Below, piece after piece: positions 18,019 through 27,565 of a stretch of 64,000 nucleotides of DNA. Below the pieces are notes generated by a model. It did no database searches, was not told where the DNA came from, and worked only from the letters and a program-made list of their open reading frames with translations. Position 1 is the first letter of the stretch. Every line of letters starts with the position of its first letter. Source of the DNA: Pseudomonadota bacterium. Its GTDB lineage: Bacteria > Pseudomonadota > Gammaproteobacteria > Burkholderiales > Burkholderiaceae_F. The position numbers were made by a program, and so were the translations under genes. The stretch lies in assembly GCA_021838715.1 (NCBI GenBank), contig JAKCCX010000003.1, positions 21,861 to 85,860 of the forward strand, given 5' to 3'.

Positions 18019-18725
18019 GCGAGCTCGCCGCCCTGCAACAAAAGAACCCGGTCCGCAAGCCGCGCGACTTCCGACATCGAATGACTCACATAGATCATCG
18101 GGAGCCGATGATCGTCGCGCAATCGCTCCAGGTACGGCAGCAGTTCATCCTTGCGTTCCTCGTCGAGCGCGGAAAGCGGTTCGTCCAACAACAGCAAACG
18201 GGGGTTGGCCAACAGGGCGCGGGCGATTGCCACCCGCTGCGCCTCCCCGCCCGACAAGTGCGCCGGCATGCGGGAAAGAAGCCCTCCGAGACCGAGGATT
18301 TCCACCACCTCGGTCCAGGCAGTGGACCGACTTCCATCCCCCCGGGGGGCGATTCCGAACTCGAGGTTCTGTCGCACGCTGCGATGCGGAAACAGGCGCG
18401 CGTCCTGGAACACCATGCCAACGGACCTCCGGTGTGAAGGAATGAAGATTCCCGACGAGGAATCTTGCCACACCGCCCCTCCGACCGTCACGATGCCGCG
18501 AGCCCCGCACTCCAAACCGGCAATGCCGCGCAGACACGTCGTCTTTCCGGAACCCGAGGGCCCGATCAAGGCGGTGACCCCGCGATCGGGCGCATCGAAC
18601 CGGACTGACAGGGAGCGCCCTCCGACCTCGACGGCAAGGGAGACCTGCAGCCAGCCCGGCGCGGCAGGGTCATTCCTTCGGTCCCTATTCCAGTCGATCG
18701 TTCGGTCCATCGACGGCGTCGTCAT
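17853..18725 (-). CDS. modC: ModC, molybdate ABC transporter ATPase without C-terminal Mop domain
   Basis: A 290-residue protein with a complete ABC core: Walker A GPSGSGKTT, Q-loop VFQDARLFPH, signature LSGGEAQ, Walker B LLLLDEPLSALD and the switch His in YVSHSMSEV. ModC is usually about 350 residues, with a C-terminal Mop domain that senses molybdate. Here, after GGELAYMGRR, the last 50-60 residues are low-complexity (Pro/Asn/Ala) and read antisense through modB. The ATG at 18725 has AGGG 9 bases upstream. It follows the barrel gene by 11 bases, so it should be co-transcribed with it. ATPase activity is expected; molybdate feedback is probably lost. Confidence 0.9.
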   Translation of the reverse strand: MTTPSMDRTIDWNRDRRNDPAAPGWLQVSLAVEVGGRSLSVRFDAPDRGVTALIGPSGSGKTTCLRGIAGLECGARGIVTVGGAVWQDSSSGIFIPSHRRSVGMVFQDARLFPHRSVRQNLEFGIAPRGDGSRSTAWTEVVEILGLGGLLSRMPAHLSGGEAQRVAIARALLANPRLLLLDEPLSALDEERKDELLPYLERLRDDHRLPMIYVSHSMSEVARLADRVLLLQGGELAYMGRRPGPEAARESRPWPPNPLNALNAISAQNENANSTPDSPLAWEYSSASTWL

Positions 18726-18736
18726 GGCCGGCATCC

Positions 18737-19618
18737 CTAGAATGTGACCCGGCCACTGAACACCCAGCCGTAGCTGTACAGCGGCGTCAATACAGGAGCC
18801 TTCGTGAGCGCCGGCGCGACTGCGAACTGATACCCCGCCCCGATGCTGAGGTTTGCCCGTCCCGTCAGGTGCAGCCGGCCGAGGATGATGCCGGGCGTCA
18901 GAATCACCTGGTTCATTCCGCCCCGCAATCCGCCGGACCATGCGGTATCGCTGATTTCAAACTCGGGCCAGAAGATCTTGTCGAGGTGGTACTGAATGAC
19001 GGCGTTGGTGCTGATCGCCTTGCCGAGAATATTCTGCTGCGTGGTCGGGATCGAGGCGCTGAGCGTCGCCTGGACATCGAACTTTCCCCATCCCTTTCCC
19101 GCCGCGATCGTCGGCGTAATCACCCAGGCATTGCTGGTGAACGCCGGAGAACCCGTCGGGGCCTGCATGCCGAGAAATGCTGTGACGACGTAGTTCCCCT
19201 GGTCCTCGTTCGCGCTGAGTAAACGCTGCTTCACCAGAAGGAACGGCGCATCGCCCCAACCGCTGACCGGATTCACATGGGAACGCACCTGGTACGGGGG
19301 AAGATTGACGATGATCTCGTTGGTCGTCGTCGGGATGAGTTCCAAGCCTTTCCCGCCGCCGTAGTTGTCGATCGTGGCGCCGTTTCCCAAATGCTGGGTG
19401 GTTTGATCGTAGCGGTACTCTTCCATCAGGAGCGGCGTCACGGTAATCAGCGGCGTCATCCAGTGCGGCTGGCTCGATTGCGCTTCGTCCACGCGCTGAA
19501 ACCAGTTTGCGAAATAGCCCGGATCGCCGGTCACCGGATCCGCGTGCGTGGCCCGGACGCTACCGAAGAGCATGACACCGAACGCCCCCAACACACGGCA
19601 CCTCTTTTCCAACTGCAT
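18737..19618 (-). CDS. Outer-membrane beta-barrel protein upstream of modC
   Basis: A 293-residue exported protein. It has a signal peptide (MQLEKRCRVLGAFGVMLFGSVRATHA) with cleavage before DPVTG. Many alternating-polar strands follow (e.g. VIQYHLDKIFWPEFEIS, ILGRLHLTGRANLSIGAGYQFAV), and the C-terminal residue is Phe (GRVTF), as in barrels assembled by BAM. It loosely resembles the phenol-MetA/porin-like barrel families; a substrate cannot be read. GAGAGGGA precedes the ATG at 19618. It sits behind a sigma-54/NifA-type promoter and directly before modC, so a role in oxyanion or nutrient entry during nitrogen fixation is plausible. Confidence 0.82.
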   Translation of the reverse strand: MQLEKRCRVLGAFGVMLFGSVRATHADPVTGDPGYFANWFQRVDEAQSSQPHWMTPLITVTPLLMEEYRYDQTTQHLGNGATIDNYGGGKGLELIPTTTNEIIVNLPPYQVRSHVNPVSGWGDAPFLLVKQRLLSANEDQGNYVVTAFLGMQAPTGSPAFTSNAWVITPTIAAGKGWGKFDVQATLSASIPTTQQNILGKAISTNAVIQYHLDKIFWPEFEISDTAWSGGLRGGMNQVILTPGIILGRLHLTGRANLSIGAGYQFAVAPALTKAPVLTPLYSYGWVFSGRVTF

Positions 19619-19670
19619 GATTCCCTCTCGAAAATGCGGCGAGCCGATCTGCGCGCCTGCATTTCCGTTT

Positions 19671-19686
19671 TGCAAGGGATATGCCA
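19671..19686 (-). promoter_or_regulatory. Sigma-54 promoter of the barrel-modC unit
   Basis: The minus strand reads TGGCAT-ATCCC-TTGCA against the consensus TGGCAC-N5-TTGCA, one mismatch outside GG/GC. GG is at 19684-19685 and GC at 19672-19673. The predicted start near 19660 gives a leader of about 42 bases. A perfect NifA site lies about 113 bases upstream. Confidence 0.8.
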
Positions 19687-19797
19687 ACGAGACGCCCGTA
19701 CGTCGCGGGCCTCACGAGAACATCAAAAATACTTTGAAATCATTGCGTTGCAGTGTCGTTCTGCATCGTGACCACAGAACGCCCGACGGTCTCGTTA

Positions 19798-19813
19798 TGT
19801 TTCTTTCGATACA
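19798..19813. promoter_or_regulatory. NifA upstream activator sequence, barrel-modC unit
   Basis: TGT at 19798-19800 and ACA at 19811-19813, exactly 10 bases apart. It lies between the nifA stop (19880) and the sigma-54 promoter at 19671-19686. Confidence 0.75.
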
Positions 19814-19826
19814 ACGACGGTCGCCT

Positions 19827-19842
19827 TGTATGGTTTCCTCCA
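19827..19842. promoter_or_regulatory. Imperfect second NifA site, barrel-modC unit
   Basis: TGT at 19827-19829 followed after 10 bases by CCA instead of ACA (19840-19842). One mismatch, but it starts exactly 29 bases from the perfect site, the same offset seen at the other two nif promoters. That makes a degenerate second site more likely than chance. Confidence 0.5.
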
Positions 19843-19879
19843 ATGTCGCAAACCGTCCGATCCATTCTTCCGAGCACAA

Positions 19880-21493
19880 TCAGATCCGTTTGATTTCGAT
19901 ATTGTGCTTCTGCAACGCATATCCCATCTGGCGCGGTGTGAGTTTGAGCAGGCGCGCGGCCTTCGCCTGCACCCAGCCGCACCGCTCCATGGCCCATATG
20001 AGCCGCTCCCGCTCGCCGCCTTCGGCGCGGCTCGGCTCCCCGGCTTGCGGCGACGCATCGGCCGGTTGCGCCGTCGCATTTCGCAAGGGCATGGCGATGG
20101 CCTTTTCGGGAACGTGCAAGGCCCTCGTCAGGCAACGATTCTGGACGCAAGGCAGATCGAACTCGGAGATCGCTGCTCCGCGCGCCATGGTCGCGGTACG
20201 TTCGACGCAGTTCTCCAGTTCCCGCACGTTCCCGGGCCAGTAACAGTTTCGCAGGACGACCATGGCGTCCGGCGCGATCCTCAGGTCCTTGCGGTTTTCC
20301 TTGTTGAATTTTGCGAGAAAGTGTTCGACCAGTTCCGGAATGTCCTCCCGGCGCTCGCGTAGCGGCGGGAGAAATATGCTGACCACGTTGATCCGGTAGT
20401 AAAGGTCGGCGCGGAACTGGTTCGCCGCCACCGCCTTTTCGAGATCGCGGTTCGTCGCCGCGATCAGGCGGACGTCGACGCGGATGGTACGGCCACCTCC
20501 GACGCGTTCGAATTCGTGCTCCTGCAGCACGCGCAGAAGCTTGGCCTGAAAGGCCGCCGAAATATCGCCGATCTCGTCGAGAAAGAGTGTTCCGCCGTCG
20601 GCCAGTTCGAATCGTCCTTTGCGTTCGGCATGCGCTCCCGTGAAAGCCCCTTTCTCGTGGCCGAAAAGCTCCGATTCGAGGAGCGTTTCCGACAACGCCG
20701 CACAGTTGACCTTGATGAATGGCCGATCTTTGCGAGGGCTTTGCACATGGATCGCACGCGCGATTGCTTCCTTCCCGGTTCCGCTTTCCCCACGCAAAAG
20801 CACGGTTGCCCGGCTCGGCGCGGCTTGATGAACTTCGGCAAAAACCCTTTGCATGATCGGCGAAACACCGATCACGTTCTCGACTTCGATCTTTCCGCGC
20901 GGCGTTGCGACCAGCCGCTTCTGCAACCGCGTTCGTTCCTTCAGCAACTCGAGACGGTCGGCAGTGACGGTCCGGTGGAGCACCGCCGTTTGACCGATGA
21001 GGTTGGCGACCATCGTGAGAAGGAGCCGGTCCTTTTCGAAACTGCGCCGCCGCCGGCCGGCGGGCCGGATGATCGAGAGCACACCCACCGTCTCGCGCCC
21101 TGCCTTGATCGGCACGCCAATGAACGCCACGTCGTCGTCGCCGCCGATTTCATCGAGGGTCCCCGTTCGGTTCAAGAACAAAGGCTCCTCTGCAACGTTC
21201 GGAACGACGCACGGCATCGCGCTGGAAAAGATGCGTCCGGTAAGCCCTTCCCCCGGTCGATAGCGGCCCCGCAGGATCTCGGTCGGCGACAGTCCCACGG
21301 CACCGATCAGGTGCAGTTCCCCGGAATCCTGCACCAGGCTGACCATTCCACGACGAACTCCGAGGTGGTTTCCCAGCAGGTTCAACACCTCCCGCAATGT
21401 CTTCGGGAGATCCAGAGACGAACTCAGTATCTTGCCGATCTCGTAGATCGCGGCGACCTCGAGATCCGCGCTACGGTGCGCTTCTTCCACCAT
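19880..21493 (-). CDS. nifA: NifA, nif-specific sigma-54 activator (oxygen-sensitive class)
   Basis: A 537-residue enhancer-binding protein with an N-terminal GAF domain (about residues 10-170) and an AAA+ domain with Walker [10 protein letters not shown], the sigma-54 contact GAFTGA and Walker [11 protein letters not shown]. The C-terminus is a Fis-type helix-turn-helix ([22 protein letters not shown]). Four cysteines in the spacing C-x11-C-x19-C-x4-C (Cys417, 429, 449, 454) match the redox-sensitive NifA of alpha- and betaproteobacteria, which needs no NifL; no nifL is adjacent. The ATG at 21493 has AGGAG 8 bases upstream. It binds the TGT-N10-ACA sites listed here. Its own promoter is not obvious. 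Confidence 0.97.
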   Translation of the reverse strand: MVEEAHRSADLEVAAIYEIGKILSSSLDLPKTLREVLNLLGNHLGVRRGMVSLVQDSGELHLIGAVGLSPTEILRGRYRPGEGLTGRIFSSAMPCVVPNVAEEPLFLNRTGTLDEIGGDDDVAFIGVPIKAGRETVGVLSIIRPAGRRRRSFEKDRLLLTMVANLIGQTAVLHRTVTADRLELLKERTRLQKRLVATPRGKIEVENVIGVSPIMQRVFAEVHQAAPSRATVLLRGESGTGKEAIARAIHVQSPRKDRPFIKVNCAALSETLLESELFGHEKGAFTGAHAERKGRFELADGGTLFLDEIGDISAAFQAKLLRVLQEHEFERVGGGRTIRVDVRLIAATNRDLEKAVAANQFRADLYYRINVVSIFLPPLRERREDIPELVEHFLAKFNKENRKDLRIAPDAMVVLRNCYWPGNVRELENCVERTATMARGAAISEFDLPCVQNRCLTRALHVPEKAIAMPLRNATAQPADASPQAGEPSRAEGGERERLIWAMERCGWVQAKAARLLKLTPRQMGYALQKHNIEIKRI

Positions 21494-21733
21494 CGGACAA
21501 CTCCTACAATGATCGCAACCCAATATTCCAAGACTCCGTTCTTTCGGCGAACGGTGCCCCGCGATCCGATCCTGGGTCCGATTGATCTTTGTATGCCCAA
21601 TGACCTTCTCTATGCTCGATGGATGGGGAAAGCAAATTTCGAGCCAAACCCTGAATTTGAACGAGGGATTTCATCTGACCAGGAAGCCCGGCGCCATCCC
21701 TTTGCCGCTCGATGAGATGCCCTTACGGATATC

Positions 21734-22174
21734 TCAGGCCTCACGCCGATCCGCGTCCGGCGCCGCGGGATCGGTCGGCCCCGCGTCGGCCTCGAATCGC
21801 AGCGCGACGCCGTTGTTGCAATACCGCAGGCCGGTCGGCGCGGGTCCGTCGCCGAAGACGTGTCCTTGATGGCTGCCGCAACGCGCGCAGTGATATTCCG
21901 TGCGCGGCACCACCAGCTTGAAATCGACCTTGGTCTCGACGTGGCCCGGCAGCGCGTCGAAGAAGCTGGGCCAGCCCGTACCGCTGTCGTATTTGGCTTG
22001 CGAGTCGAACAGGGGCAAGCCGCAGCCGGCGCAGACGTATACCCCCTTGCGCGCCTCGTGGTAGAGCGGGCTGCTGAACGGGCGCTCGGTGCCCTCCTCG
22101 CGCAGCACGGCCCGCTCTTCGGGGGTCAACGCACAGTGCCAGTCAGCCTCGCTTCGAACGATCTTGTCGACCAT
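21734..22174 (-). CDS. msrB: MsrB, peptide methionine-R-sulfoxide reductase
   Basis: A 146-residue enzyme that reduces methionine-R-sulfoxide in proteins. Two CxxC zinc pairs (CAGC and CARC), the substrate motif KYDSGTGWPSF and the catalytic Cys in LRYCNNGVALRF are all present. It lies 12 bases downstream of clpB on the same strand, so it probably rides on clpB's heat-shock promoter, linking repair of oxidised proteins to disaggregation. Confidence 0.95.
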   Translation of the reverse strand: MVDKIVRSEADWHCALTPEERAVLREEGTERPFSSPLYHEARKGVYVCAGCGLPLFDSQAKYDSGTGWPSFFDALPGHVETKVDFKLVVPRTEYHCARCGSHQGHVFGDGPAPTGLRYCNNGVALRFEADAGPTDPAAPDADRREA

Positions 22175-22186
22175 CGCGCCACCCGA

Positions 22187-24772
22187 TCAGTGCACCGTGC
22201 GTTCGAAGCGGAAGATGCCGTCGATAAAATCCACCGGCACGACGTCGTTGGGTCCGATCTTGCCTTCCAGGACCCGCAGCGCGATCGGGTTTTCGATCTG
22301 CTGCTGGATCGCGCGCTTGAGCGGCCGTGCGCCGTACACCGGATCGAACCCCGCCTTGGCGAGCTCGGCCAGAGCGGCGTCGCTCACGACGAGCTTCATG
22401 TCCTGCGCCGCCAGCCGCGCCTCGAGCCGCCGCAACTGGATGCGCGCGATCGACTCGATCTGCTCGCGACCCAGGGCATTGAACACCACGATCTCGTCGA
22501 TGCGGTTGATGAACTCCGGCCGGAAATGCGTTCGCACCTCGCCCATCACCGCTTCGCGCACGAGGTCGGGGTCCTGGCCGACCATGCGCTGGATCTCATG
22601 CGACCCCAGATTCGACGTCATGACGATCACCGTATTGCGGAAATCGACCGTGCGGCCCTGGCCGTCGGTCAGCCGACCGTCATCGAGCACCTGCAGCAGC
22701 ACGCTGAACACGTCGGCGTGGGCCTTCTCGACTTCGTCGAGCAGGATCACCGCGTAGGGCTTGCGGCGCACCGCCTCGGTGAGCTGGCCGCCTTCCTCGT
22801 AGCCGACATATCCGGGGGGCGCGCCGATCAGGCGCGATACCGAATGCTTTTCCATGTATTCGGACATGTCGATGCGCACGAGATGCTCCTCGCTGTCGAA
22901 CAGGAACTCCGACAGCGCCTTGCACAGCTCGGTCTTGCCGACGCCCGTGGGCCCGAGGAACAGGAAGGAACCGTAGGGCCGGTTCGGATCGGCGAGGCCG
23001 GCGCGCGAGCGCCGGATCGCGTTGGAGACGAGGCGCACCGCCTCGTCCTGGCCGACGACGCGCTGGCGCAGCCGGTCCTCCATGCGCAGCAGCTTCTCGC
23101 GTTCCCCCTGCATCATCTTGGCGACCGGGATGCCGGTCGCGCGCGAGACGACCTCGGCGATCTCCTCGGCGCCGACCTCCTTGCGCAACAGCTTGAACTC
23201 GCGCTTGGCACCGCCGGCGTCCTCGGCCGCCTTGAGCTGGGCTTCGAGCTGGGGCAGCGTGCCGTACTGGATCTCGGCGAGCTTGTCGAACTGCCCGGCC
23301 CGCTGCAGGTCCGCCATCTTCGCGCGCAGCCGCTCGATCTCGGCTTTGATGTTGGTCGAGCCCTGCACCGCGGCCTTCTCGGCGCGCAGCACTTCGTCGA
23401 GATCGGCGTACTCGCGCTCGAGCTGCGCGATCTCGGTTTCGATCAGGCCCAGACGTTTGCGCGACGATTCGTCGTTCTCCTTCTTGACCGCTTCGCGCTC
23501 GATCTTGAGCTGGATGATGCGCCGGTCGAGCCGGTCCATCGACTCGGGCTTGGAGTCGATCTCCATCTTGATGCGCGCGGCGGCCTCGTCGATCAGGTCG
23601 ATTGCCTTGTCGGGGAGGAAGCGGTCGGTGATGTAGCGGTGGGAAAGCTCGGCGGCGGCGACGATCGCCGGGTCGGTGATCTCGACGCCGTGGTGCAGCT
23701 CGTAGCGCTCCTGCAGGCCGCGGAGGATGGCGATGGTCGATTCCACCGACGGCTCGCCGACCAGGACTTTCTGGAACCGCCGTTCCAGGGCGGCGTCCTT
23801 TTCGATGTACTTGCGGTATTCGTCGAGGGTCGTGGCGCCGATGCAATGCAGCTCGCCGCGCGCCAGGGCGGGCTTGAGCATGTTGCCGGCATCGATCGCC
23901 CCTTCGGCCTTGCCGGCGCCCACCATGGTATGGATCTCGTCGATGAAGACGATGGTCCGGCCTTCGTCGGCGGCGATCTCCTTGAGCACGGCCTTGAGAC
24001 GCTCCTCGAACTCGCCGCGGTACTTCGCGCCGGCGAGCAGCGCGGCGAGGTCGAGGGACAGCACGCGCTTGTCCTGCAGGGTCGAGGGCACTTCGCCGTT
24101 GACGATGCGCTGGGCCAGCCCTTCGACGATGGCGGTCTTGCCGACGCCGGGTTCGCCGATCAGCACGGGGTTGTTCTTGGTGCGCCGCTGCAGGATCTGG
24201 ATGGCGCGGCGGATCTCGTCGTCGCGGCCGATGACCGGGTCGAGCTTGCCGCTGCGGGCGCGCTCGGTGAGGTCGATGGTGTATTTCTTGAGCGCTTCGC
24301 GGCTGCCTTCCGCTTCGGGGGAATCGACGGCGGCCCCGCCGCGGACGGCGGCGATCGCGGCTTCGAGGGCTTTGCGATTGGCGCCGTGCTCGCGCAGGAT
24401 CCGTCCGGCTTCGCCTTTTTCGTCGGCGGCGGCGAGGAGAAACCATTCGCCGGCGATGTAGGCGTCGCCGCGCTGCTGCGCCTCCTTGTCGGTCTGGTTG
24501 AGCAGGCCGACCAGTTCACGGCTCACCTGCACCTGGCCGTCGAAGCCCTGGACGGTCGGAATCCGCTGGACGGCGGCATCGACCGCCTTGGCCAGGGGAT
24601 CGACCGCGACGCCGGCGCGGCCGAGGATCGACCGAGCGCCGCCGTCGGCCTGCCGGAGCATGGCCGCCAGCAGGTGCACGGGCATGATGTACTGGTGGTC
24701 GTTGCCGACGGCGAGGGATTGGGCGTCGGCGAGGGCTTCCTGGAAGCGGGTGGTCAGTTTGTCCTGGCGCAT
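22187..24772 (-). CDS. clpB: ClpB, protein disaggregase
   Basis: An 861-residue AAA+ hexameric chaperone that resolubilises aggregates with DnaK. Domain order: N-terminal Clp repeats (1-145), NBD1 with Walker A GEPGVGKT near residue 205, the long coiled-coil M domain (about 410-525), and NBD2 with GPTGVGKT near 605 followed by the C-terminal domain. The length is standard and all motifs are intact. A sigma-32 promoter lies at 24805-24832. First gene of a clpB-msrB unit. Confidence 0.98.
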   Translation of the reverse strand: MRQDKLTTRFQEALADAQSLAVGNDHQYIMPVHLLAAMLRQADGGARSILGRAGVAVDPLAKAVDAAVQRIPTVQGFDGQVQVSRELVGLLNQTDKEAQQRGDAYIAGEWFLLAAADEKGEAGRILREHGANRKALEAAIAAVRGGAAVDSPEAEGSREALKKYTIDLTERARSGKLDPVIGRDDEIRRAIQILQRRTKNNPVLIGEPGVGKTAIVEGLAQRIVNGEVPSTLQDKRVLSLDLAALLAGAKYRGEFEERLKAVLKEIAADEGRTIVFIDEIHTMVGAGKAEGAIDAGNMLKPALARGELHCIGATTLDEYRKYIEKDAALERRFQKVLVGEPSVESTIAILRGLQERYELHHGVEITDPAIVAAAELSHRYITDRFLPDKAIDLIDEAAARIKMEIDSKPESMDRLDRRIIQLKIEREAVKKENDESSRKRLGLIETEIAQLEREYADLDEVLRAEKAAVQGSTNIKAEIERLRAKMADLQRAGQFDKLAEIQYGTLPQLEAQLKAAEDAGGAKREFKLLRKEVGAEEIAEVVSRATGIPVAKMMQGEREKLLRMEDRLRQRVVGQDEAVRLVSNAIRRSRAGLADPNRPYGSFLFLGPTGVGKTELCKALSEFLFDSEEHLVRIDMSEYMEKHSVSRLIGAPPGYVGYEEGGQLTEAVRRKPYAVILLDEVEKAHADVFSVLLQVLDDGRLTDGQGRTVDFRNTVIVMTSNLGSHEIQRMVGQDPDLVREAVMGEVRTHFRPEFINRIDEIVVFNALGREQIESIARIQLRRLEARLAAQDMKLVVSDAALAELAKAGFDPVYGARPLKRAIQQQIENPIALRVLEGKIGPNDVVPVDFIDGIFRFERTVH

Positions 24773-24804
24773 GGCATCTCGCGGTCAAGTCTGGGATGCC
24801 GCCT

Positions 24805-24832
24805 AGGTGGGGATCCGGACGCCGAATTCAAG
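24805..24832 (-). promoter_or_regulatory. Sigma-32 heat-shock promoter of clpB
   Basis: On the minus strand CTTGAAT and CCCCACCT are separated by 13 bases, matching the heat-shock consensus CTTGAAA-N11-16-CCCCATNT. It ends 32 bases before the clpB ATG. Confidence 0.8.
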
Positions 24833-24839
24833 AACCCTG

Positions 24840-26258
24840 TCAGGTGGCGTGCTCCTCCAGGAACGCCCGCACCGCGTCCACGTCGGCCGGCATGCGGACG
24901 AAGCGTTGGGGGAGATCCTCGATCCCGGCGAACCGGGCGGGGCGGTCGGGCAGCCGGCCGATGGCTTCGCGGATGGTTTCGGCGAACTTCGTCGGCAGCG
25001 CGGTCTCGAGGCAGACCATCGGCACGTGGGGGTCGCGCAGTTCGCGGGCGACCTTGACGCCGTCGGCGGTGTGGGGATCCAGGATCCGGCCGTCGCGTTC
25101 GTACTGGCTGCGGATCGTCGCCAGGCGGTCGGCGTGGCTGCTGCGGCCGGAGCGGAAGCCGCTGGCCGCCACGGCGTCCCAGTACGGCGTGCCTTTCAGG
25201 TCGAAGGCGCCGCGGGTGTCCAGTTCCCACCAGAGTTCGCGCAGCACCGCGGGATCGCGGCCGACGATGTCGAAGACGAAGCGCTCGAAATTCGAGGCCT
25301 TGGAAATGTCCATCGACGGGCTGCTGGTGACATGAGTCTCCTGGGCGCCGCGCACCCGGTAGCGCCCGGTGCGGAAGAACTCGTCGAGCACGTCGTTTTC
25401 GTTCGTCGCCACCACCAGACGACGGATCGGCAGGCCCATCTGGCGTGCGATCCAGCCGGCGAGGACATTGCCGAAGTTCCCGGACGGAACGCAGAAGTCG
25501 ACCGGGCGGTCTTCGTGGGTGGCGCCGGCCGTGACGGCGAAATAGCCGCGGAAATAGTAGACCACCTGGGCGACGATGCGCGCCCAGTTGATCGAGTTGA
25601 CGGCGCCCAGGCGGTGGCCGCGCTTGAATTCGACGTCGGCGCCGATCCGCTTCACGAGGTCCTGGCAGTCGTCGAAGCTGCCCTCGATCGCGAGGTTGAA
25701 GATGTTCTCGTCCTGCAGCGAGTACATCTGCGCGCGCTGGAACGCGCTCATCCGGCCGAACGGCGAGAGCATGAAGACGCGCACGCCGGGCCGGCCGCGC
25801 ATCGCCACTTCGGCGGCGGAACCGGTGTCGCCCGAAGTGGCGCCGAGGATGTTGAGGCGTTCCCCGCGGCGGGCCAGTTCGGCTTCGAAGAGCGCGCCGA
25901 GGAGCTGCATCGCCATGTCCTTGAAGGCGAGCGTGGGGCCGTTGGACAGCTGGAGCAGATGCAGGCCCGGTTCGAGCTCCGCCACCGGGGTGATCGCCTC
26001 GGTGCCGAACACCGCGCTCGTGTAGGTGCCGCGCACGATCGCTTCCAGCGTTCCGGGTTCGTAGTCGTCCGCGAACCGGCGCAGGACGGCGATCGCGAGT
26101 TCCGCGTAGGGCAGGCTGCGCAGTTGCGCGCGTTCCCGGGCGTCGAACTGGGGATACTCTTCCGGCACGGCCAGGCCGCCATCCGGCGCCAGGCCTTCGA
26201 GCAGGACGTCGCGAAACGATGCCGGGGCCATGCGGCCGCGGGTGGACCAGTACTTCAC
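24840..26258 (-). CDS. thrC: ThrC, threonine synthase
   Basis: A 472-residue PLP enzyme converting O-phosphohomoserine to threonine. It begins [15 protein letters not shown] and carries the PLP-lysine motif SNGPTLAFKDMAMQ and the phosphate/PLP loop GATSGDTGSAAEVAM. The start is a GTG at 26258 overlapping the hom stop, with AGGAG 8 bases upstream. It is the last gene of alaC-hom-thrC, in which each junction overlaps by 4 bases. Confidence 0.97.
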   Translation of the reverse strand: MKYWSTRGRMAPASFRDVLLEGLAPDGGLAVPEEYPQFDARERAQLRSLPYAELAIAVLRRFADDYEPGTLEAIVRGTYTSAVFGTEAITPVAELEPGLHLLQLSNGPTLAFKDMAMQLLGALFEAELARRGERLNILGATSGDTGSAAEVAMRGRPGVRVFMLSPFGRMSAFQRAQMYSLQDENIFNLAIEGSFDDCQDLVKRIGADVEFKRGHRLGAVNSINWARIVAQVVYYFRGYFAVTAGATHEDRPVDFCVPSGNFGNVLAGWIARQMGLPIRRLVVATNENDVLDEFFRTGRYRVRGAQETHVTSSPSMDISKASNFERFVFDIVGRDPAVLRELWWELDTRGAFDLKGTPYWDAVAASGFRSGRSSHADRLATIRSQYERDGRILDPHTADGVKVARELRDPHVPMVCLETALPTKFAETIREAIGRLPDRPARFAGIEDLPQRFVRMPADVDAVRAFLEEHAT

Positions 26259-27565
26259 GAGAGGGACTCCTGTCGAATGCGGATCACCGGCGCCAGCACC
26301 GTGTCGAGCGCCTCGATGCGGCGCAGGGCTTCGTTGACGTCGCGCTCGCGCGCTTCGTGGGTCAGCATGATGATCTCGGTCCGATTTTCGCCTTCGGCCG
26401 GTTCGCGCTGGAACATCGCGTCGATCGAAATGCGGAAATCGGCCAGGATGCGCGCGATGTCGGCAAGGACCCCGGGGCGATCGGACACCAGGATGCGGAA
26501 ATAGTAGGAGGTGACCGTGTCCTCGATCGACAGCCACGGCTGGGGCACCAGGGCTTCGGGCTGGAATGCGAGGTGGGGAACGCGGTCTTCCGGGTCGGCC
26601 GTGTGCAGGCGGGTGACGTCGACCAGATCCGCCACCACCGCGGACGCGGTGGGTTCGGCGCCGGCGCCGGGGCCGTAGTAGAGGGTCGCGCCGACGGCGT
26701 CGCCCTTCACGACGACCGCGTTCATCGCCCCTTCGACGTTGGCCACGAGGCGCTTGGCGGGAACCAGCGTGGGATGCACGCGCAGTTCGATGCCGGCCGG
26801 CGTGCGCCGCGTGATGCCCAGCAACTTGACGCGGTACCCCAGTTGCTCCGCGTAGCGGATGTCCGCGGCCGCCAGCCCGGCGATGCCCTCGACATGCGCC
26901 GCATCGAACCGGATCGGCACGCCGAAGGCGATGGCCGAGAGGATCGAGAGCTTGTGCGCGGCGTCGGTGCCGTGGATGTCGAAGCTGGGGTCCGCCTCGG
27001 CGTAGCCCAGCTCCTGCGCTTCGCGCAGCGCGTCGTCGAACGAAGCGCCGGTGTCGCGCATGCGCGAGAGGATGAAGTTGCTGGTGCCGTTGATGATGCC
27101 CGCAAGCCACTCGATGCGATTGCCGGTGAGCCCCTCGCGCAAGGCCTTGATGATCGGAATGCCGCCGGCGACGGCGGCTTCGAAGGCCACCATCACCCCC
27201 ATCTTCTGCGCCGCGGCGAAGATCTCGTTGCCATGGTGGGCGAGCAGCGCCTTGTTGGCCGTGACCACGTGCTTGTCGTGGGCGATCGCATCGAGCACCA
27301 GTTCGCGCGCGGGCTCGCAGCCGCCGATCAGTTCGACGACGATGTCGACGTCCGGATCGCGCACGACGTCCTGCGCCCGATCGGTGATCGGGATCGCGTC
27401 GCCCACCCATGCGCGGGCGCGCGGCACGTCGCGCACCGCCGCCCGGACGATTTCGATGCCGCGTCCGGCGCGGCGGCGGATCTCTTCCTGGTTGCGGCGC
27501 AGCACGTCGAAGGTGCCGCGGCCGACCGTACCCAGGCCCAACAGTCCCACTCGGAGCGGTTTCAT
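26255..27565 (-). CDS. hom: Hom, homoserine dehydrogenase
   Basis: A 436-residue enzyme reducing aspartate semialdehyde to homoserine. It has an N-terminal NAD(P) fold ([16 protein letters not shown]), the catalytic region [14 protein letters not shown]...[16 protein letters not shown], and a C-terminal ACT domain ([19 protein letters not shown]) for threonine feedback. It starts within the end of the upstream aminotransferase gene (ATGA). Confidence 0.97.
   Translation of the reverse strand: MKPLRVGLLGLGTVGRGTFDVLRRNQEEIRRRAGRGIEIVRAAVRDVPRARAWVGDAIPITDRAQDVVRDPDVDIVVELIGGCEPARELVLDAIAHDKHVVTANKALLAHHGNEIFAAAQKMGVMVAFEAAVAGGIPIIKALREGLTGNRIEWLAGIINGTSNFILSRMRDTGASFDDALREAQELGYAEADPSFDIHGTDAAHKLSILSAIAFGVPIRFDAAHVEGIAGLAAADIRYAEQLGYRVKLLGITRRTPAGIELRVHPTLVPAKRLVANVEGAMNAVVVKGDAVGATLYYGPGAGAEPTASAVVADLVDVTRLHTADPEDRVPHLAFQPEALVPQPWLSIEDTVTSYYFRILVSDRPGVLADIARILADFRISIDAMFQREPAEGENRTEIIMLTHEARERDVNEALRRIEALDTVLAPVIRIRQESLS

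Noticed and set aside
17853..18725. modC as a pseudogene
   Set aside because: All ABC motifs are intact and in frame, with a plausible start and ribosome site; only the C-terminal Mop domain is missing.
21515..21530. Sigma-54-like sequence upstream of nifA (TGGAATATTGGGTTGC on the minus strand)
   Set aside because: GG and GC are 11 bases apart instead of 10, which abolishes sigma-54 recognition, and no NifA site lies upstream.
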